Shown here one piece after another: positions 43,505 to 53,817 of a stretch of DNA of 64,000 nucleotides. Each line of letters starts with the position of its first letter. Position 1 is the stretch's first letter. The position numbers were made by a program, and so were the translations under genes. Below the pieces are notes generated by a model. The model saw nothing but the letters and a program-made list of their open reading frames with translations. It was not told where the DNA came from and searched no databases. The DNA comes from Planctomycetota bacterium (GTDB lineage Bacteria > Planctomycetota > UBA1135 > GCA-002686595): contig JABABA010000002.1 in assembly GCA_014238415.1 (NCBI GenBank), forward strand, positions 124,001 through 188,000, read 5' to 3'.

Positions 43505-45184
43505 CTAGGGCCTTCTGCCAGCCCTTCGACGCAGGACCTGCTTGAGTTCAGGAGACCCCAACAGGAAGGCCGCCCCCAAGTGGGCACCCAGGCCGGACCC
43601 CATGGCCAACAGGAGGGCCGGCAGCGGGCTGAACGCCTCGGATGCGGGACCCAGGACCCATAAGGCCGCACCACCAGAGGCGGCGGCTGCCAAGGCGGTT
43701 CGCAAGAGAGAGCCCAGAGTGCCTGGAGGGCCTTTGGGCATGCCCTGACGGGAATAAAAAATAGGCAACATCAGCGCCAAACCTATCCAGCTGGTGATTG
43801 CGGTCGCCATGGCCAGACCATCTACATCCATGTCCCAACCCACAAGGAAGAGCGTGTTCAACGCCACGTTCAGCACCAGGACCAGGGCTGAAATACGTAC
43901 AGGGGTGCGAAAGTCCTCCAACGAGTAGAAGGCTCGAGCAACCAGGCCCGTAGCGCCCGCAGGCAGCACCGCAATAGCCAGCCAGATCAAGGCTCCCGAG
44001 GCACGCTCCACCCCGTCTGATCCGAACGCCCCATGCTCAAACGAAACGGACAAGATAGGCTTTGCAAGTACCGCCAATCCGATCCCCGCGGGTATCGCAA
44101 GAAAAGCCACCGCGCGCTGAGTCTGGTCGTGTAGACGACGCAGAGATGCCAGATCTCCTTTCTGTCCATAAGCCTGCAAGGCCGGAAAAACCGCGCTGGT
44201 TGCTGCGATAGCAACCAAAGCCAAAGGGAACTGCTGCACACGGTTGGCGTAGTAGTGCACTGTCGGGCCGCCGTCTTCAAGCAGCCCTTCGGCCATGAGA
44301 CCGTCCACCATCACATTGATCTGATAGACCGCCGCGCCAAAGGCCAAGGGCGCCGCACGGCGTAGCACAAGTCCCACTCCAGGAGCGGAAGATCTCTCTA
44401 CCGCTCTGACACCACCGGTACTCCTTCTCAGCAAACCCTCCCGGCCAAGGGCCGGCAACAACAGAATCAACTGGGCAGCTCCCGCCAACAACACTCCCCA
44501 GGCCAGAGTTCGGGCCATTTCATGGTGCCGCTCAAAGTCTCCCTCATCAATCGACCAGCCAAAACGCCCCCCAATCCACACCAGCGTCCCAATCCACACC
44601 ACATTCAAGACCACCGGGGCAAGGGCTGGGGCTGCAAAGCGTCCGCGCACATGCAACGCAGCGCTGGCTACTGCGGCCAAACAGATGAAAATCACGAAGG
44701 GCATCACCCTAAAGGCAAGGTCGCGCACTGGTCCGGGATCCGCCCCGAGCCAATGCCAGCCGGTAACAGGCATCTGGTCCGGCAAAACCAAAATCAGCGC
44801 CATGGTCAAGAGGCAGACCAATACCAACAGGACAAACAGCGCGCTTATGGTTGATCGGAAGAAGGCGCCCCCGGCCTCTTCTCCTTGCCGACCCTCAACG
44901 TCGCTAAGTGCTGTTTGAAACGAAGCGCTGATCGCACCCTCGCCCAAGAAACGCCGAAAGAGGTTCGGAACTCTCCAGGCGGTGATGAAAGCGTCATAAA
45001 CCGCCGAGTGATCACCGAACAGACTCGCCGACAGGATCTCACGCGCATAGCCCAACACGCGGCTCAACAAGGTTAGACCGGAAACAAAAATTGTCCGCAG
45101 GCCCAAGCGCTTGTGTCGTGCAACCAGGTCTGCCCCTTCGCCGGTATTGATCGTCCGTTCAGTCAACTCAGGAGTTCCGCGCAC
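43505..45184 (-). CDS. murJ: lipid II flippase MurJ (MviN)
   Basis: A 559-aa MOP-superfamily membrane protein with about 14 helices, flipping lipid II across the membrane. N-terminal family marks are TIFVSGLTLLSRVLGYAREI, AFITAWRVPNLFRRFLGEGA, then ISASFQTAL. The central region has YYANRVQQFPLALVAIA, with the conserved lipid-path Arg/Gln residues, and ARAFYSLEDFRTPVRISA near helices 9-10. Its start overlaps the yqeY-like stop by 22 nt. Its presence argues that this organism makes peptidoglycan. Confidence 0.93.
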   Translation of the reverse strand: MRGTPELTERTINTGEGADLVARHKRLGLRTIFVSGLTLLSRVLGYAREILSASLFGDHSAVYDAFITAWRVPNLFRRFLGEGAISASFQTALSDVEGRQGEEAGGAFFRSTISALFVLLVLVCLLTMALILVLPDQMPVTGWHWLGADPGPVRDLAFRVMPFVIFICLAAVASAALHVRGRFAAPALAPVVLNVVWIGTLVWIGGRFGWSIDEGDFERHHEMARTLAWGVLLAGAAQLILLLPALGREGLLRRSTGGVRAVERSSAPGVGLVLRRAAPLAFGAAVYQINVMVDGLMAEGLLEDGGPTVHYYANRVQQFPLALVAIAATSAVFPALQAYGQKGDLASLRRLHDQTQRAVAFLAIPAGIGLAVLAKPILSVSFEHGAFGSDGVERASGALIWLAIAVLPAGATGLVARAFYSLEDFRTPVRISALVLVLNVALNTLFLVGWDMDVDGLAMATAITSWIGLALMLPIFYSRQGMPKGPPGTLGSLLRTALAAAASGGAALWVLGPASEAFSPLPALLLAMGSGLGAHLGAAFLLGSPELKQVLRRRAGRRP

Positions 45185-45615
45185 AAGCGCTGCACCAGCT
45201 TACCGTCCACGCTGCCCTTATGGGCGCCCATCACAGTCTTGATCACCATGCCCATTTGCGCACGAGAATCTGCGCCGACGGTTTGAATCGCAGCTTCCAC
45301 CGCAACCCTCGTGTCTTCTTCACTCAGGGCCTGGGGTAGATATCCCTGCAGCACAGCTATTTCGGCGCGCTCGGTAGCAGCAAGATCTTCACGCCCAGCA
45401 CTCTCATATTGTGAAGCGCTGTCCTTACGGGTCTTGACCGCATTGAGCACCACAGCAAGACACTGCTCCTCGTCCAGGACCGTGGCTGTCCCACCCAGTT
45501 CAATAGCTCGATTCTTCATTGCTGCAAGCGTCATGCGCAAGGTGTCACGACGCACGACCTCTTGAGCCTTCATGGCCTCTTTCAGATCCGCTTCTAATTG
45601 CTCCTTGAGTCCCAT
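45163..45615 (-). CDS. GatB/YqeY domain-containing protein
   Basis: A 150-aa YqeY family protein, similar to the tail of GatB and thought to bind tRNA or aid tRNA amidation. Pattern: LKEQLEADLKEAMKAQEVVR at the start, then RDTLRMTLAAMKNRAIE, ESAGREDLAATERAEIAVLQGYLPQALSEE, and MGMVIKTVMGAHKGSVDGKLV. Full length and usual start. It lies 5 nt downstream of gyrA and overlaps murJ, so gyrA-yqeY-murJ are co-transcribed. Confidence 0.9.
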   Translation of the reverse strand: MGLKEQLEADLKEAMKAQEVVRRDTLRMTLAAMKNRAIELGGTATVLDEEQCLAVVLNAVKTRKDSASQYESAGREDLAATERAEIAVLQGYLPQALSEEDTRVAVEAAIQTVGADSRAQMGMVIKTVMGAHKGSVDGKLVQRLCAELLS

Positions 45616-45620
45616 GGTGA

Positions 45621-48218
45621 CTATTCTTCGTCAGCTCCGTTCTCAAAATTCTCGTCTTCTTCTGGCTCCACAGCGTCTTCTTCCAAATCCGGCTCGGGAG
45701 GCGCCTCGGCCTCACCCTCTTCAGCAAAGCGTTCAAGATCTTCAGGATCAATTATTTGAGCCGCAACAAGACGATCACCCGACTTCAAGCGCAATAGACG
45801 CACACCCTGAGTATTGCGGCCGACAACTGAAATATCATCCACATGGGAGCGAACGATCATGCCTTTTTCGGTGATGTAGATGACATCGCCACCCGGGCGA
45901 CACAGAAGCGCGGTAATCACCGGCCCATTTCGGTCGGTAGTACGGATGTCGATCACGCCGCCCGTTCCACGGCCCTTGATCGGATAGTCATCCATATCCG
46001 TACGCTTGCCGAAGCCGTTTTGAGTGGCAGTCAACAGATACGCATCAGGGTCAACAACAACCAAGCTCATGACCTGATCGCCTGGACGCAGGCGGGCACC
46101 CTTCACCCCGCGGCTGACACGTCCCATTGGCCGTGCCGCAGCCTCATCGAAACGCACCGCACGCCCAAGTGCGGTTGACAGAATGATCGTATCGCCCGGT
46201 TTAGCGATAGACACACCCACAACCTCATCGTCCTCTTCCAACACGATGGCCCTCAAGCCATTCGAACGTGGGCGGCTGTAGGCGTCCAGCATCGTCTTCT
46301 TGATGCGCCCCTTCTTGGTCGCAAACACAGCAAAGGCCTCATCTTCAAAGGATGATACCCGCAGAATAGTCTCGACCCGCTCACCTTCACGCAGCTTGAG
46401 CACGTTTGTCATGGCGCGCCCCTTGCTGGTGCGCGAGCCTTCTGGCAACTCGTAGGTCAGCTTTGTAAAGACCTGTCCAAGGTTCGTGAAGAAGAGCAAA
46501 TTATCGTGTGTCCCAGCCACGAAAAGGGAGCGCAGAATGTCTCCTTCTTTCGAATCGGAGCCTTTGACCCCCTGCCCGCCTCGCGCTTGCGCCCGGTAGG
46601 TATCAAGAGACGAACGCTTGACGTATCCCTCACGAGAATAGGTCACCACCATCAGGTCCTCGGTAATCAAAGCGCCGATATCGACACTGCTGTCAAGCTC
46701 GGTATTGGAAATCTCAGTACGGCGTTCATCCCCGTACCGTTTCTCCACATCTTCCAAATCTTCAAGCAGAATTCCTGTGACGCGCTCGTCATTCGCCAGG
46801 ATGTCCTTCAGATCAGCAATGGTCAGCCCCAGTTCGTGAGCCTCGGTCTCAAGCTTCTCGCGCTCAAGGCCAGTCAAACTGCCAAGCCGCATGTCCACGA
46901 TAGCCTGAGCCTGGCGCTCACTGAGGCCAAACGAAGCAGACAAAGCCAACTTGGCCTCATCACGGTCATCAGAACTACGGATCAGCTCGATGACCTTGTC
47001 GATGTTGGCCTGTGCTACAAGCAAGCCATCGACAATGTGCTCCCGTTCTTCTGCCTTGCGCAGCAGGAAGGTAGTACGCTTGCGAATTACCCCGCGCCTA
47101 TGCCCAATCCAGGAATCGAGCAGCTGACGCAAGGTCAAGGTGCGAGGCTGCCGCTCTGAAATCGCCAGATTGATGATCGAGTAAGTCGCCTGCAGGGGCG
47201 TGTACTTGAACAACTGGTTGACGATTACATTGGGATCCTCGCCCTTCTTGAGCTGAATCGTCAAGCGAATGTCCACCCCACCGGTCTCCTTGGACAAACT
47301 GGTCAGGTCGACGATATCGCGAATGCCTACGATGCGCTCCTCTTTGACCGCCTCTGCAATCTTGTTGATGATCGAGGCCCGGGAATCGCCGCCCTTGCGG
47401 GTTTGATAGGGGATCTCGGTGAAAACAATCTGCACCGGCCCTTTTTCGGGCTCTTCCACGTGATAGCGGCCACGCACGCGCACCAGCCCACGGCCCGTGG
47501 TATAGGCCTGCATGATTCCGCTGCGACCCATGATGATGCCGCCGGTTGGAAAATCCGGGCCGGGGATCAACTTGATCAACTCCATATCCTCAAGTAAGGG
47601 ATTGGCCAAGATCGCACGGATGCCAGCACAGACCTCACGCAGATTGTGAGGCGGCATACTCGTTGCCATACCCACAGCGATGCCCTCGGAGCCATTACAG
47701 ATCAGGTTCGGAAACCGACTGGGAAGCACTGTTGGCTGAGTGCGTGTGTCATCGTAGTTGGACTCCAGCTCGACGGTTTCTTTCTCAAGATCGCTCATCA
47801 GCTCCATTGAGATACCGGTCATGCGCGCTTCGGTGTAACGCATGGCAGCTGGAGGATCTGCGTCGATGGACCCGAAATTGCCCTGCCCATCCACGAGCGG
47901 GTAGCGCATGGAAAAGTCCTGAGCCATTCGAACCAGGGTGGGATAGATCACGGATTCGCCGTGAGGGTGGTAGTTGCCCGAAGTGTCGCCCGCAACCTTA
48001 GCGCACTTCCTGTACTTGGCCCGGGGGCTCAAATTCAAATCGTTCATTGCCACGAGAATGCGGCGCTGACTAGGCTTGAGGCCGTCACGCACATCAGGCA
48101 ATGCACGCGAGTGAATCACGGAAAGAGCGTACGTCAGGTACGATTCTTTCATTTCACGGACGATCGGACGGTCCAGGATTCTCTCGTTTACAGGATCTTC
48201 GGTCGGTGTCTCAGTCAT
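45621..48218 (-). CDS. gyrA: DNA gyrase subunit A
   Basis: The 865-aa A subunit cuts and rejoins DNA during supercoiling. N-terminal region: [57 protein letters not shown], and the catalytic Tyr in [10 protein letters not shown] (about residue 128). In the quinolone-resistance region the usual Asp (E. coli 87) is Pro. A GyrA-box-like ARGGQGVKG lies in the C-terminal beta-pinwheel, supporting GyrA over ParC. The tail is very acidic. An ATG at 48218 and a GTG at 48233 (overlapping the IF-2B-like gene by 4 nt) are both possible starts; I use the ATG. Confidence 0.94.
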   Translation of the reverse strand: MTETPTEDPVNERILDRPIVREMKESYLTYALSVIHSRALPDVRDGLKPSQRRILVAMNDLNLSPRAKYRKCAKVAGDTSGNYHPHGESVIYPTLVRMAQDFSMRYPLVDGQGNFGSIDADPPAAMRYTEARMTGISMELMSDLEKETVELESNYDDTRTQPTVLPSRFPNLICNGSEGIAVGMATSMPPHNLREVCAGIRAILANPLLEDMELIKLIPGPDFPTGGIIMGRSGIMQAYTTGRGLVRVRGRYHVEEPEKGPVQIVFTEIPYQTRKGGDSRASIINKIAEAVKEERIVGIRDIVDLTSLSKETGGVDIRLTIQLKKGEDPNVIVNQLFKYTPLQATYSIINLAISERQPRTLTLRQLLDSWIGHRRGVIRKRTTFLLRKAEEREHIVDGLLVAQANIDKVIELIRSSDDRDEAKLALSASFGLSERQAQAIVDMRLGSLTGLEREKLETEAHELGLTIADLKDILANDERVTGILLEDLEDVEKRYGDERRTEISNTELDSSVDIGALITEDLMVVTYSREGYVKRSSLDTYRAQARGGQGVKGSDSKEGDILRSLFVAGTHDNLLFFTNLGQVFTKLTYELPEGSRTSKGRAMTNVLKLREGERVETILRVSSFEDEAFAVFATKKGRIKKTMLDAYSRPRSNGLRAIVLEEDDEVVGVSIAKPGDTIILSTALGRAVRFDEAAARPMGRVSRGVKGARLRPGDQVMSLVVVDPDAYLLTATQNGFGKRTDMDDYPIKGRGTGGVIDIRTTDRNGPVITALLCRPGGDVIYITEKGMIVRSHVDDISVVGRNTQGVRLLRLKSGDRLVAAQIIDPEDLERFAEEGEAEAPPEPDLEEDAVEPEEDENFENGADEE

Positions 48219-48229
48219 GGTATTAGGGC

Positions 48230-49276
48230 TCACCCCGACGTAGAAAATCGGCGTGGGGTTTCTGTGTCAAGAACGGCCAACGCATAGTCGCTGGGCCGTA
48301 GCAGTCCCTGCTCGCAGGCAACCATCAGTTGCCGCGGAAATGGGACCCGTTCAAAGGGTTGGGGTTCGAGCAGAGCGCGATTGACGGGATCCTCCCACAG
48401 ACGCCAGGTTTCTTCATCTCCCCAGCGCGGCAACTCCAGATCAGCTCCCGGCATAACTAGATCCGAAGTGGCGAGCAAGCGCAGAGGAACCTCCTGACGA
48501 ACCGCTTCGGCCAAGACCATGCGCGTACCCACAGGCGCCACAAAGCCCTCGGCGCCAATTGCTTCTGTGCCTATCCAGACCATGTCTGCTTCGTGCACCA
48601 ACCCCGGCAGGGCGCTGTCATAGACAAAGCGCACCTCACAGCCCGCCTGAGCCAGGTCCCGAGCAAGGAGCCGACCAGAAAGCGTTGCGCCTCCGTCAGA
48701 CAAAATCACATGGCTGCCCGCAGCCTGCCGCGCCAGGCAAGCACCCACATGCTCACTGGGAGCAGCTACCAGCACCACGCCTTCCGAATCAAGGTCCTCC
48801 TGCAGTGCAGCCAAGGGAGCATCACGGTTCACGAGGCGCACTCCTCGGCCCAATGGGCGCCCCCCCCAAGCGCGGGCAGCGTCTTCGTTGCTCGGCTCAA
48901 TCCAAAGCCCACACTCTTCGGCGACAAGTTCATGAAAAGGCGCCTGCAATCCATCTGATGCAGCGACCTTCTCAATACCAAGCAAGCTGTGCAGCAAGCG
49001 GCTCACGGGACCACGCCAACCATGTTGTTTCATGAGCGGCGCAAGAGCTTGCTCAAGATCAGCCGGGCTCAGGCATCGGTCGCCTTCCTCAAGCGGACGC
49101 ACAAACGTCCCTCCACCACACGCCTGAAAGCACTTCGAAGCAGAGACCAAAAGAAGTTCGCCGGCAGTCCTGATTCGATCCTGAGCGAGTTCTCGGAAGC
49201 ACTCGAGCAATGATTCATCAGGGGGCATCTCGGGGCCAGTGGAGCCAAGCGCTTGCACTTCGTAAGAGGCGGACAT
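48230..49276 (-). CDS. initiation factor 2B (eIF-2B alpha/beta/delta)-like protein
   Basis: A 348-aa protein with the IF-2B-like Rossmann fold shared by eIF2B regulatory subunits, ribose-1,5-bisphosphate isomerases and MtnA. The C-terminal half has [20 protein letters not shown], then [20 protein letters not shown] and [14 protein letters not shown], matching the family's sugar-phosphate site around a catalytic-type Asp. The N-terminal half is helical and less conserved. The substrate is unknown; the lack of the MtnA-specific GCNTG motif argues against methylthioribose-phosphate isomerase. The ATG at 49276 is used, with a longer upstream ORF rejected. It precedes gyrA. Confidence 0.7.
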   Translation of the reverse strand: MSASYEVQALGSTGPEMPPDESLLECFRELAQDRIRTAGELLLVSASKCFQACGGGTFVRPLEEGDRCLSPADLEQALAPLMKQHGWRGPVSRLLHSLLGIEKVAASDGLQAPFHELVAEECGLWIEPSNEDAARAWGGRPLGRGVRLVNRDAPLAALQEDLDSEGVVLVAAPSEHVGACLARQAAGSHVILSDGGATLSGRLLARDLAQAGCEVRFVYDSALPGLVHEADMVWIGTEAIGAEGFVAPVGTRMVLAEAVRQEVPLRLLATSDLVMPGADLELPRWGDEETWRLWEDPVNRALLEPQPFERVPFPRQLMVACEQGLLRPSDYALAVLDTETPRRFSTSG

Positions 49277-49481
49277 GGAGGGAAACGCCAGGTGGGGATC
49301 GGGGTTGATCCGTGCCCGCGGCAGAGACGAAATTATCACCGAAATGACCCCTCCCGTCCACCTTCCAGAAGGTCTCGAAGGATGGTCTGCGGAGGTTTTT
49401 GAAGCCCGCCCCCGGGACCGGGTTAGAGTGCCCGTTCACGGCCCCTAGAACCTCTTGCCCGTCACCCACCAATACCCAGAA

Positions 49482-49985
49482 ATGCCCCCCGAAGACCAGT
49501 CCCAAGACCCGCAATTCAGCGCCGTTGCTCAAGCCCTCGGACGCATCCCCTCGGGCCTCTTCATCGTCACCACCACAGGCAATTCTGGCACCACCGGCTT
49601 TGTTGCCTCGCTAGTCCAACAGGTTGGTTTCGACCCCCCCACCATCGCCATCGCCGTGAGCAGAGAACGTGGCCCATTTCAAGCAATCCATGAAAATGGA
49701 CGCTTCTCTCTGAGCCTCTTGGACAAGTCATCGAGCGGCCTGATGGGCCGCTTTTTTGGCAACCTGAAGGAGGGCGAAACTCCCTTCGATGGACAACAGA
49801 TGCACACCACCTCCGCGGGCTCATCAGTATTCAGCGATGCCCTGGCCTGGTACGACTGCAAGCTTCAGGAGGGTGAATACAACAATGGCGATCACCATGT
49901 TCTCTTCGGCGTGGTGGAAGAGGCCAGCCTGTCCCATGAGGGAGAGCCCCTGATTCACCTACGCAAGAATGGGCTTGGCTACTGA
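49482..49985 (+). CDS. flavin reductase-like FMN-binding protein
   Basis: A 167-aa protein of the flavin reductase-like split-barrel family. Characteristic segments: AQALGRIPSGLFIVTTTGNS, GFVASLVQQVGFDPPTIAIA, FQAIHENGRFSLSLLD and the C-terminal DHHVLFGVVEEA. It may reduce FMN for a monooxygenase or belong to the related cyanobacterial-type diflavin group; no partner is nearby. The ATG at 49482 is preferred to a TTG at 49455. Its end overlaps the convergent M48 peptidase gene by 7 nt. Confidence 0.85.
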   Translation: MPPEDQSQDPQFSAVAQALGRIPSGLFIVTTTGNSGTTGFVASLVQQVGFDPPTIAIAVSRERGPFQAIHENGRFSLSLLDKSSSGLMGRFFGNLKEGETPFDGQQMHTTSAGSSVFSDALAWYDCKLQEGEYNNGDHHVLFGVVEEASLSHEGEPLIHLRKNGLGY

Positions 49986-51652
49986 TTCGAGAAGTCTCGC
50001 AAACGAGCTACCCGCGCCTTTGTGAGGGCTTGGGTCAAAGCCCCTTTCCAGGGAGGCTGCAGATTCCCCGTATTCACCGAGCCCGCAACCGGCTCGTTGC
50101 GGTCCAGACATTCAAGAATCTGCGCAATCGCATGAGCCCCGTGTTCGCCTTGCAGGTAGGACATGGAGGCCCAGTCAAGAGCAGCGGTCGTGTCCCCCGA
50201 CTGCCAGGCAGCCCAAGCGCGCTCCAGTGAGTCAGCACCAGAGCCTGAGACCCCCTCCAGGTCGAGAGTCAGTCCCACCATACGCGCAAGCTGAGGGTCT
50301 GGATTGGTGACATGCTCTACGCGCTCCTGGGCCAGGGAGTAATCTCCCATGCCAATCGCAGCCCAGGTCCGGTCTTCTGGCAAACCGGCAGTCATCAAGC
50401 ACAGCTCTCCCACCAGACCAAGAGCGCAGAGTGCATAGCCCGTAAACGAAATCCGCTTCAAGCGTCCTTCGAAGCGGTTGGCTGTGGCAGGGTCCCGAGC
50501 GGCCTCTTCCAAGAACCGCGCACGATGGCGGCCACCAAAGTGCCTCCAACTGGCGGTATCCCCCAATGAACCTGCGATTTTTTCCAATGCGCTGATCAAA
50601 GCCGAACTCGACCCCAAGGTACGCATGGAAAAAAGATCCGCCTGCAACTCAAAACGGCGGGACATCCACCCAAACGCCAGGCCCCAGCCACCAAGAAACA
50701 TGACCATGATTCCCAAAGAAGCCATTTCGTCTGTAGGGCCATAGGCTCGCAGCGAAAGGTCTGCGACCAGGAACACCCCTACTGCCCAAGCCAGGAACAC
50801 AGGCACATGGTGGTGATAAGAATGGCCCATCTCGTGGGCGTACACCGCGCGCAACTCGTCCTCATCCAATTGAGCAAGGAGTGCATCGGACAAGATCACA
50901 ATGCGCCGATTGGGCAAGAGTCCAACTATTGCAGCATTTGCCATGAGCTGACCCGTCTCCCAGACCAGCACCCTCCGAGCAGTGAAACGTGCGGCTCGCG
51001 AGATCTCCTCAAAGCTCGACCGCAGAGTTCCAGCAGGCAAGTCATGGGTGCGCCAGGAAGCCTGCAGCAAGACTGGCAGGTAAACAGCGAGGCCAACGAT
51101 CAAGAACGCAAAGACCGCCGCCCCTACCAGCTCAACCTGCTCCACTTGCACCCGGAGCCAACGGCTGGACCCGGCCAAGGCAGCTGCTCCCAAGTACAAA
51201 CCAGGGGGCACAAGAGTGCTTGCGAACATGCGCAGATGAAAATTACGCCAATTCAAACGGCTGGCGCCTGCCGGCCAGGCCGCACGTGATTGTGCGTCAA
51301 TCGTCAAGACCTCAAAAATCATGTAAGGCAGGACCGCCCAAAGCAGAGCCACCTCAGGCCAACCAGCCAAGTCAAGTCGCGCATCGAAAGCCTCTCGCAA
51401 CCACTGAACCCAACCACAACAAAGCACCAAGACAGCAAAGGCAAAGGTGCCGGAAAATCGACCGATGAGGGTGACCGTTGCCCCCATTCGAAACGACCCC
51501 GCACCCACAAGGTTGCGCCCCGAGAGCACAATCAAATGCGGCAAGGGCAGGAGCAGGACAAAGGCCCAAGGGGCAACAGGCCCCCAGCCCCAACCAGCAA
51601 CCTCCGCCACCAGGATCATGACGCAGAGAACCAGTTGAGGAAGATGGGCCAT
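49979..51652 (-). CDS. M48-family membrane metallopeptidase
   Basis: A 557-aa membrane protein with several N-terminal helices (starting MAHLPQLVLCVMILVAEVAG) and an M48 zinc-protease domain. The active site is YAHEMGHSYHHHVPVF (HExxH), preceded by the typical NRRIVILSDALLAQLDEDEL. The third ligand region is RRFELQADLFSMRTLGSSSA, matching the ExxxD pattern. A C-terminal TPR-like helical stretch may bind substrates. Such proteins (HtpX/Ste24-like) act in membrane protein quality control. Confidence 0.85.
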   Translation of the reverse strand: MAHLPQLVLCVMILVAEVAGWGWGPVAPWAFVLLLPLPHLIVLSGRNLVGAGSFRMGATVTLIGRFSGTFAFAVLVLCCGWVQWLREAFDARLDLAGWPEVALLWAVLPYMIFEVLTIDAQSRAAWPAGASRLNWRNFHLRMFASTLVPPGLYLGAAALAGSSRWLRVQVEQVELVGAAVFAFLIVGLAVYLPVLLQASWRTHDLPAGTLRSSFEEISRAARFTARRVLVWETGQLMANAAIVGLLPNRRIVILSDALLAQLDEDELRAVYAHEMGHSYHHHVPVFLAWAVGVFLVADLSLRAYGPTDEMASLGIMVMFLGGWGLAFGWMSRRFELQADLFSMRTLGSSSALISALEKIAGSLGDTASWRHFGGRHRARFLEEAARDPATANRFEGRLKRISFTGYALCALGLVGELCLMTAGLPEDRTWAAIGMGDYSLAQERVEHVTNPDPQLARMVGLTLDLEGVSGSGADSLERAWAAWQSGDTTAALDWASMSYLQGEHGAHAIAQILECLDRNEPVAGSVNTGNLQPPWKGALTQALTKARVARLRDFSNQ

Positions 51653-51748
51653 GGGGGTGAAACTCGAGCGCCTGAGGAGAAATCGGGCCGTACAACGCGG
51701 GTATGGGCCCGCTTGGCATCGTCAGTCTAGCGACCAGTCCCCAGGGAT

Positions 51749-52534
51749 TCAGCGTGGTAGATTGCAGGAGCCCAAGATCTCGGTCGAGCCCCGGAGCCAA
51801 ACACCTTCACTGCCCATATCCAAGACAAGGTCGCCCCCGGGAAGTTCCACTCGGACCGGCCAACTCACCAAACCCCTCTCAACAGCAACCCGAGCCACGG
51901 CTGCCGCACCAGTGCCACATGCCCCTGTCTCCCCCACTCCGCGCTCAAAAATACGCACGCTAAGACCCTGCGCATGCACTTGACTCACTATTGCCACATT
52001 GGTGCCCTCGGGGAAGGACTCATGAGTAGCGAGAGCCTCACCGCAAGTCTCAAGAGTTGGCTGCCCCTCTTCTCCCATGAACAAGACGAAATGGGGATTG
52101 CCAACATTCACCCGGGTACCGCAGATCATCTGCCCATTCACCTCGACAGCATGCTCCTCTGACTCAATGCGCGCTGGACCGAGACAGACTTCCACGCCCT
52201 CTGGGGTGACCCTGACCCGACGAAGCCCGGCGTCAGTCATGACCGAGAACTCACCCTCTGCATAATTCTTCCGAGCAGCGAGCAGAGCAATGATTCGCAA
52301 GCCATTGCCACAAGCCTCAGGTCGGCTGCCGTCTCGATTGAAAAGCAGCATGCGCACGGCGCTGGCTTCTTCACCAGGCAAGCACAACAAGAGCCCATCG
52401 GGGCAAAAGCCGCTCACATCTATTTGTGCACACAGGCGCTGAGCAAGCTCAACTGGGTCGGTAGGCAGGGAGCCCGCGACACAGTCGATGACGACAAAAC
52501 GATTCCCGGCCGCATCAGCCCGGTAGGCTTTCAT
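51749..52534 (-). CDS. dapF: diaminopimelate epimerase
   Basis: DapF converts LL- to meso-diaminopimelate for lysine and peptidoglycan. The 261-aa protein has both catalytic cysteines in their usual motifs: RPEACGNGLRIIALLAA and GVGETGACGTGAAAVARVA, and the substrate loop RVNVGNPHFVLFM. Start and length are normal. It overlaps the upstream rnhC gene by 4 nt. With murJ it supports peptidoglycan synthesis in this organism. Confidence 0.93.
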   Translation of the reverse strand: MKAYRADAAGNRFVVIDCVAGSLPTDPVELAQRLCAQIDVSGFCPDGLLLCLPGEEASAVRMLLFNRDGSRPEACGNGLRIIALLAARKNYAEGEFSVMTDAGLRRVRVTPEGVEVCLGPARIESEEHAVEVNGQMICGTRVNVGNPHFVLFMGEEGQPTLETCGEALATHESFPEGTNVAIVSQVHAQGLSVRIFERGVGETGACGTGAAAVARVAVERGLVSWPVRVELPGGDLVLDMGSEGVWLRGSTEILGSCNLPR

Positions 52535-53433
52535 CCGCTGCGGCGGGCGCGCTCTTGCACTTTGAGAGTATTCTTGAAGTGCAGCTTTGCCACTTGCCCC
52601 AAACGTGCGGCCCCGTGTTCGACGACAAATCGGGCGCCCGCGCGATCGGTCAGGGGACCCGCCCCTTTGAACAACTCCATGCCATTGCGTTCGCTCAGTT
52701 CCATGATAGCCAACAGGAACTCGGCTCTCGCGAGCACAGAGGCGGCAGCTACCGCCAACTCCTCTTCAGCCCGGGGACGCTCCTCGATACGCAACTTGGT
52801 ATCGCTCAAGGCCTCCTGGACCGGATTTCCGCGGACAAACTGATCGATAATCACCCGATCTTCCTCCTGTGCCACTGCCCGAATTGCTTCAGCGTGCAGA
52901 TCGGTCAAGAACTCGTTCAAGCCGGGATAGTTGGGATAGCGTCGATTGTACTCAGGCGGGTCGATTCGGACGACCTTATGGGAGACTCGGTCACGCAGCA
53001 GGGCAGCCAGACGCAAAACGCGAGTGTCCGAAAGCGTCTTGGAATCCGCGACACCGAATTCGGCAATCTCGGACGCATCTTCCACATCCACTCGCACGGC
53101 GGCCACAACGAGGGGGCCAAACCAATCACCCTTGCCCGCCTCATCGGACCCGACAATGGGCTCGGTTGCCGTCACGGTCTTGGTCAGTGGACGCAGGGGC
53201 CGAGGCGGCGCAGGGGCCGGCTCGTCCGTGAAACGCACAAGAAAGCGCTCGGGCTCAGAGCCCTGGACGACGAGCTTTCCTGAGTCATACAATGTTGCGA
53301 CGACCCCCTCTCCCTTCACGCTCCATTGAGCGTGAGGAGCAGACCGCCACTCAAACGCGCCTGGCTCCAGACGGTCTTTCAGGCCTTGACGGCGCTCGGG
53401 GGGTACCTTGACTACTACTGTCCTTTGGGGCAT
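52531..53433 (-). CDS. rnhC: ribonuclease HIII
   Basis: A 300-aa RNase HII-fold enzyme of the HIII type, which removes RNA from RNA-DNA hybrids. The N-terminal about 85 residues form the TBP-like substrate-binding domain specific to RNase HIII (ending EPERFLVRF). The catalytic domain has IVGSDEAGKGDWFGPLVVAA (DEAGKGDWFGP motif), then VADSKTLSDTRVL, and VIIDQFVRGNPVQEAL, giving the D/E/D/D active site. Length and layout match. It overlaps dapF. Confidence 0.93.
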   Translation of the reverse strand: MPQRTVVVKVPPERRQGLKDRLEPGAFEWRSAPHAQWSVKGEGVVATLYDSGKLVVQGSEPERFLVRFTDEPAPAPPRPLRPLTKTVTATEPIVGSDEAGKGDWFGPLVVAAVRVDVEDASEIAEFGVADSKTLSDTRVLRLAALLRDRVSHKVVRIDPPEYNRRYPNYPGLNEFLTDLHAEAIRAVAQEEDRVIIDQFVRGNPVQEALSDTKLRIEERPRAEEELAVAAASVLARAEFLLAIMELSERNGMELFKGAGPLTDRAGARFVVEHGAARLGQVAKLHFKNTLKVQERARRSG

Positions 53434-53817
53434 TACCGATCAAGTTAGCCCCACACCCCGCGTGGGGCTAGACCCGTTCCAGGGAACTCGGCTGCTCTTT
53501 TGGGTCCATGGGCACCAGCAGCCCCGCCACCATGGATCGCCTGATAGCCCAAGAAGCGCCCTAGGGGCGCTCTAACGCTCGTTTTTGGGGGTCTCCAGAC
53601 CTGAGAAATGGGGACAGAGGAGCCCCCCGGGCAAACCCCCGGTTTGTAAGTTCCTTTACCTTGCAGACGCACTCTGGATCACAATTCAGAGGGAGCTTCT
53701 AGCGGGTATTCATAGCCATTCTGAGAGCCGGCAGGGTGCTGGAGCCTAAAGGCCCCCATTTGCCACGCCCCGGAGGCAGGCTAGACTCTGCCCTGGCTGC
53801 GCCACCCCAAGAACACC
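53434..53817. promoter_or_regulatory. 384-bp divergent rnhC / cystathionine beta-synthase region with two hairpins
   Basis: No credible gene. It contains a 9-bp stem TAGCCCCAC...GTGGGGCTA at 53446-53470, 13 bp upstream of the rnhC start codon, and a 7-bp stem AGCGCCC-TAG-GGGCGCT at 53555-53571, with a T5 run at 53582-53586. These could be leader or attenuator hairpins; no known riboswitch consensus was found. Confidence 0.35.

Noticed and set aside
53555-53587. Rho-independent terminator from the AGCGCCC hairpin plus T-run
   Set aside because: The T-run is 10 bp from the stem and no plus-strand gene ends upstream, so it is kept only as a leader hairpin candidate.
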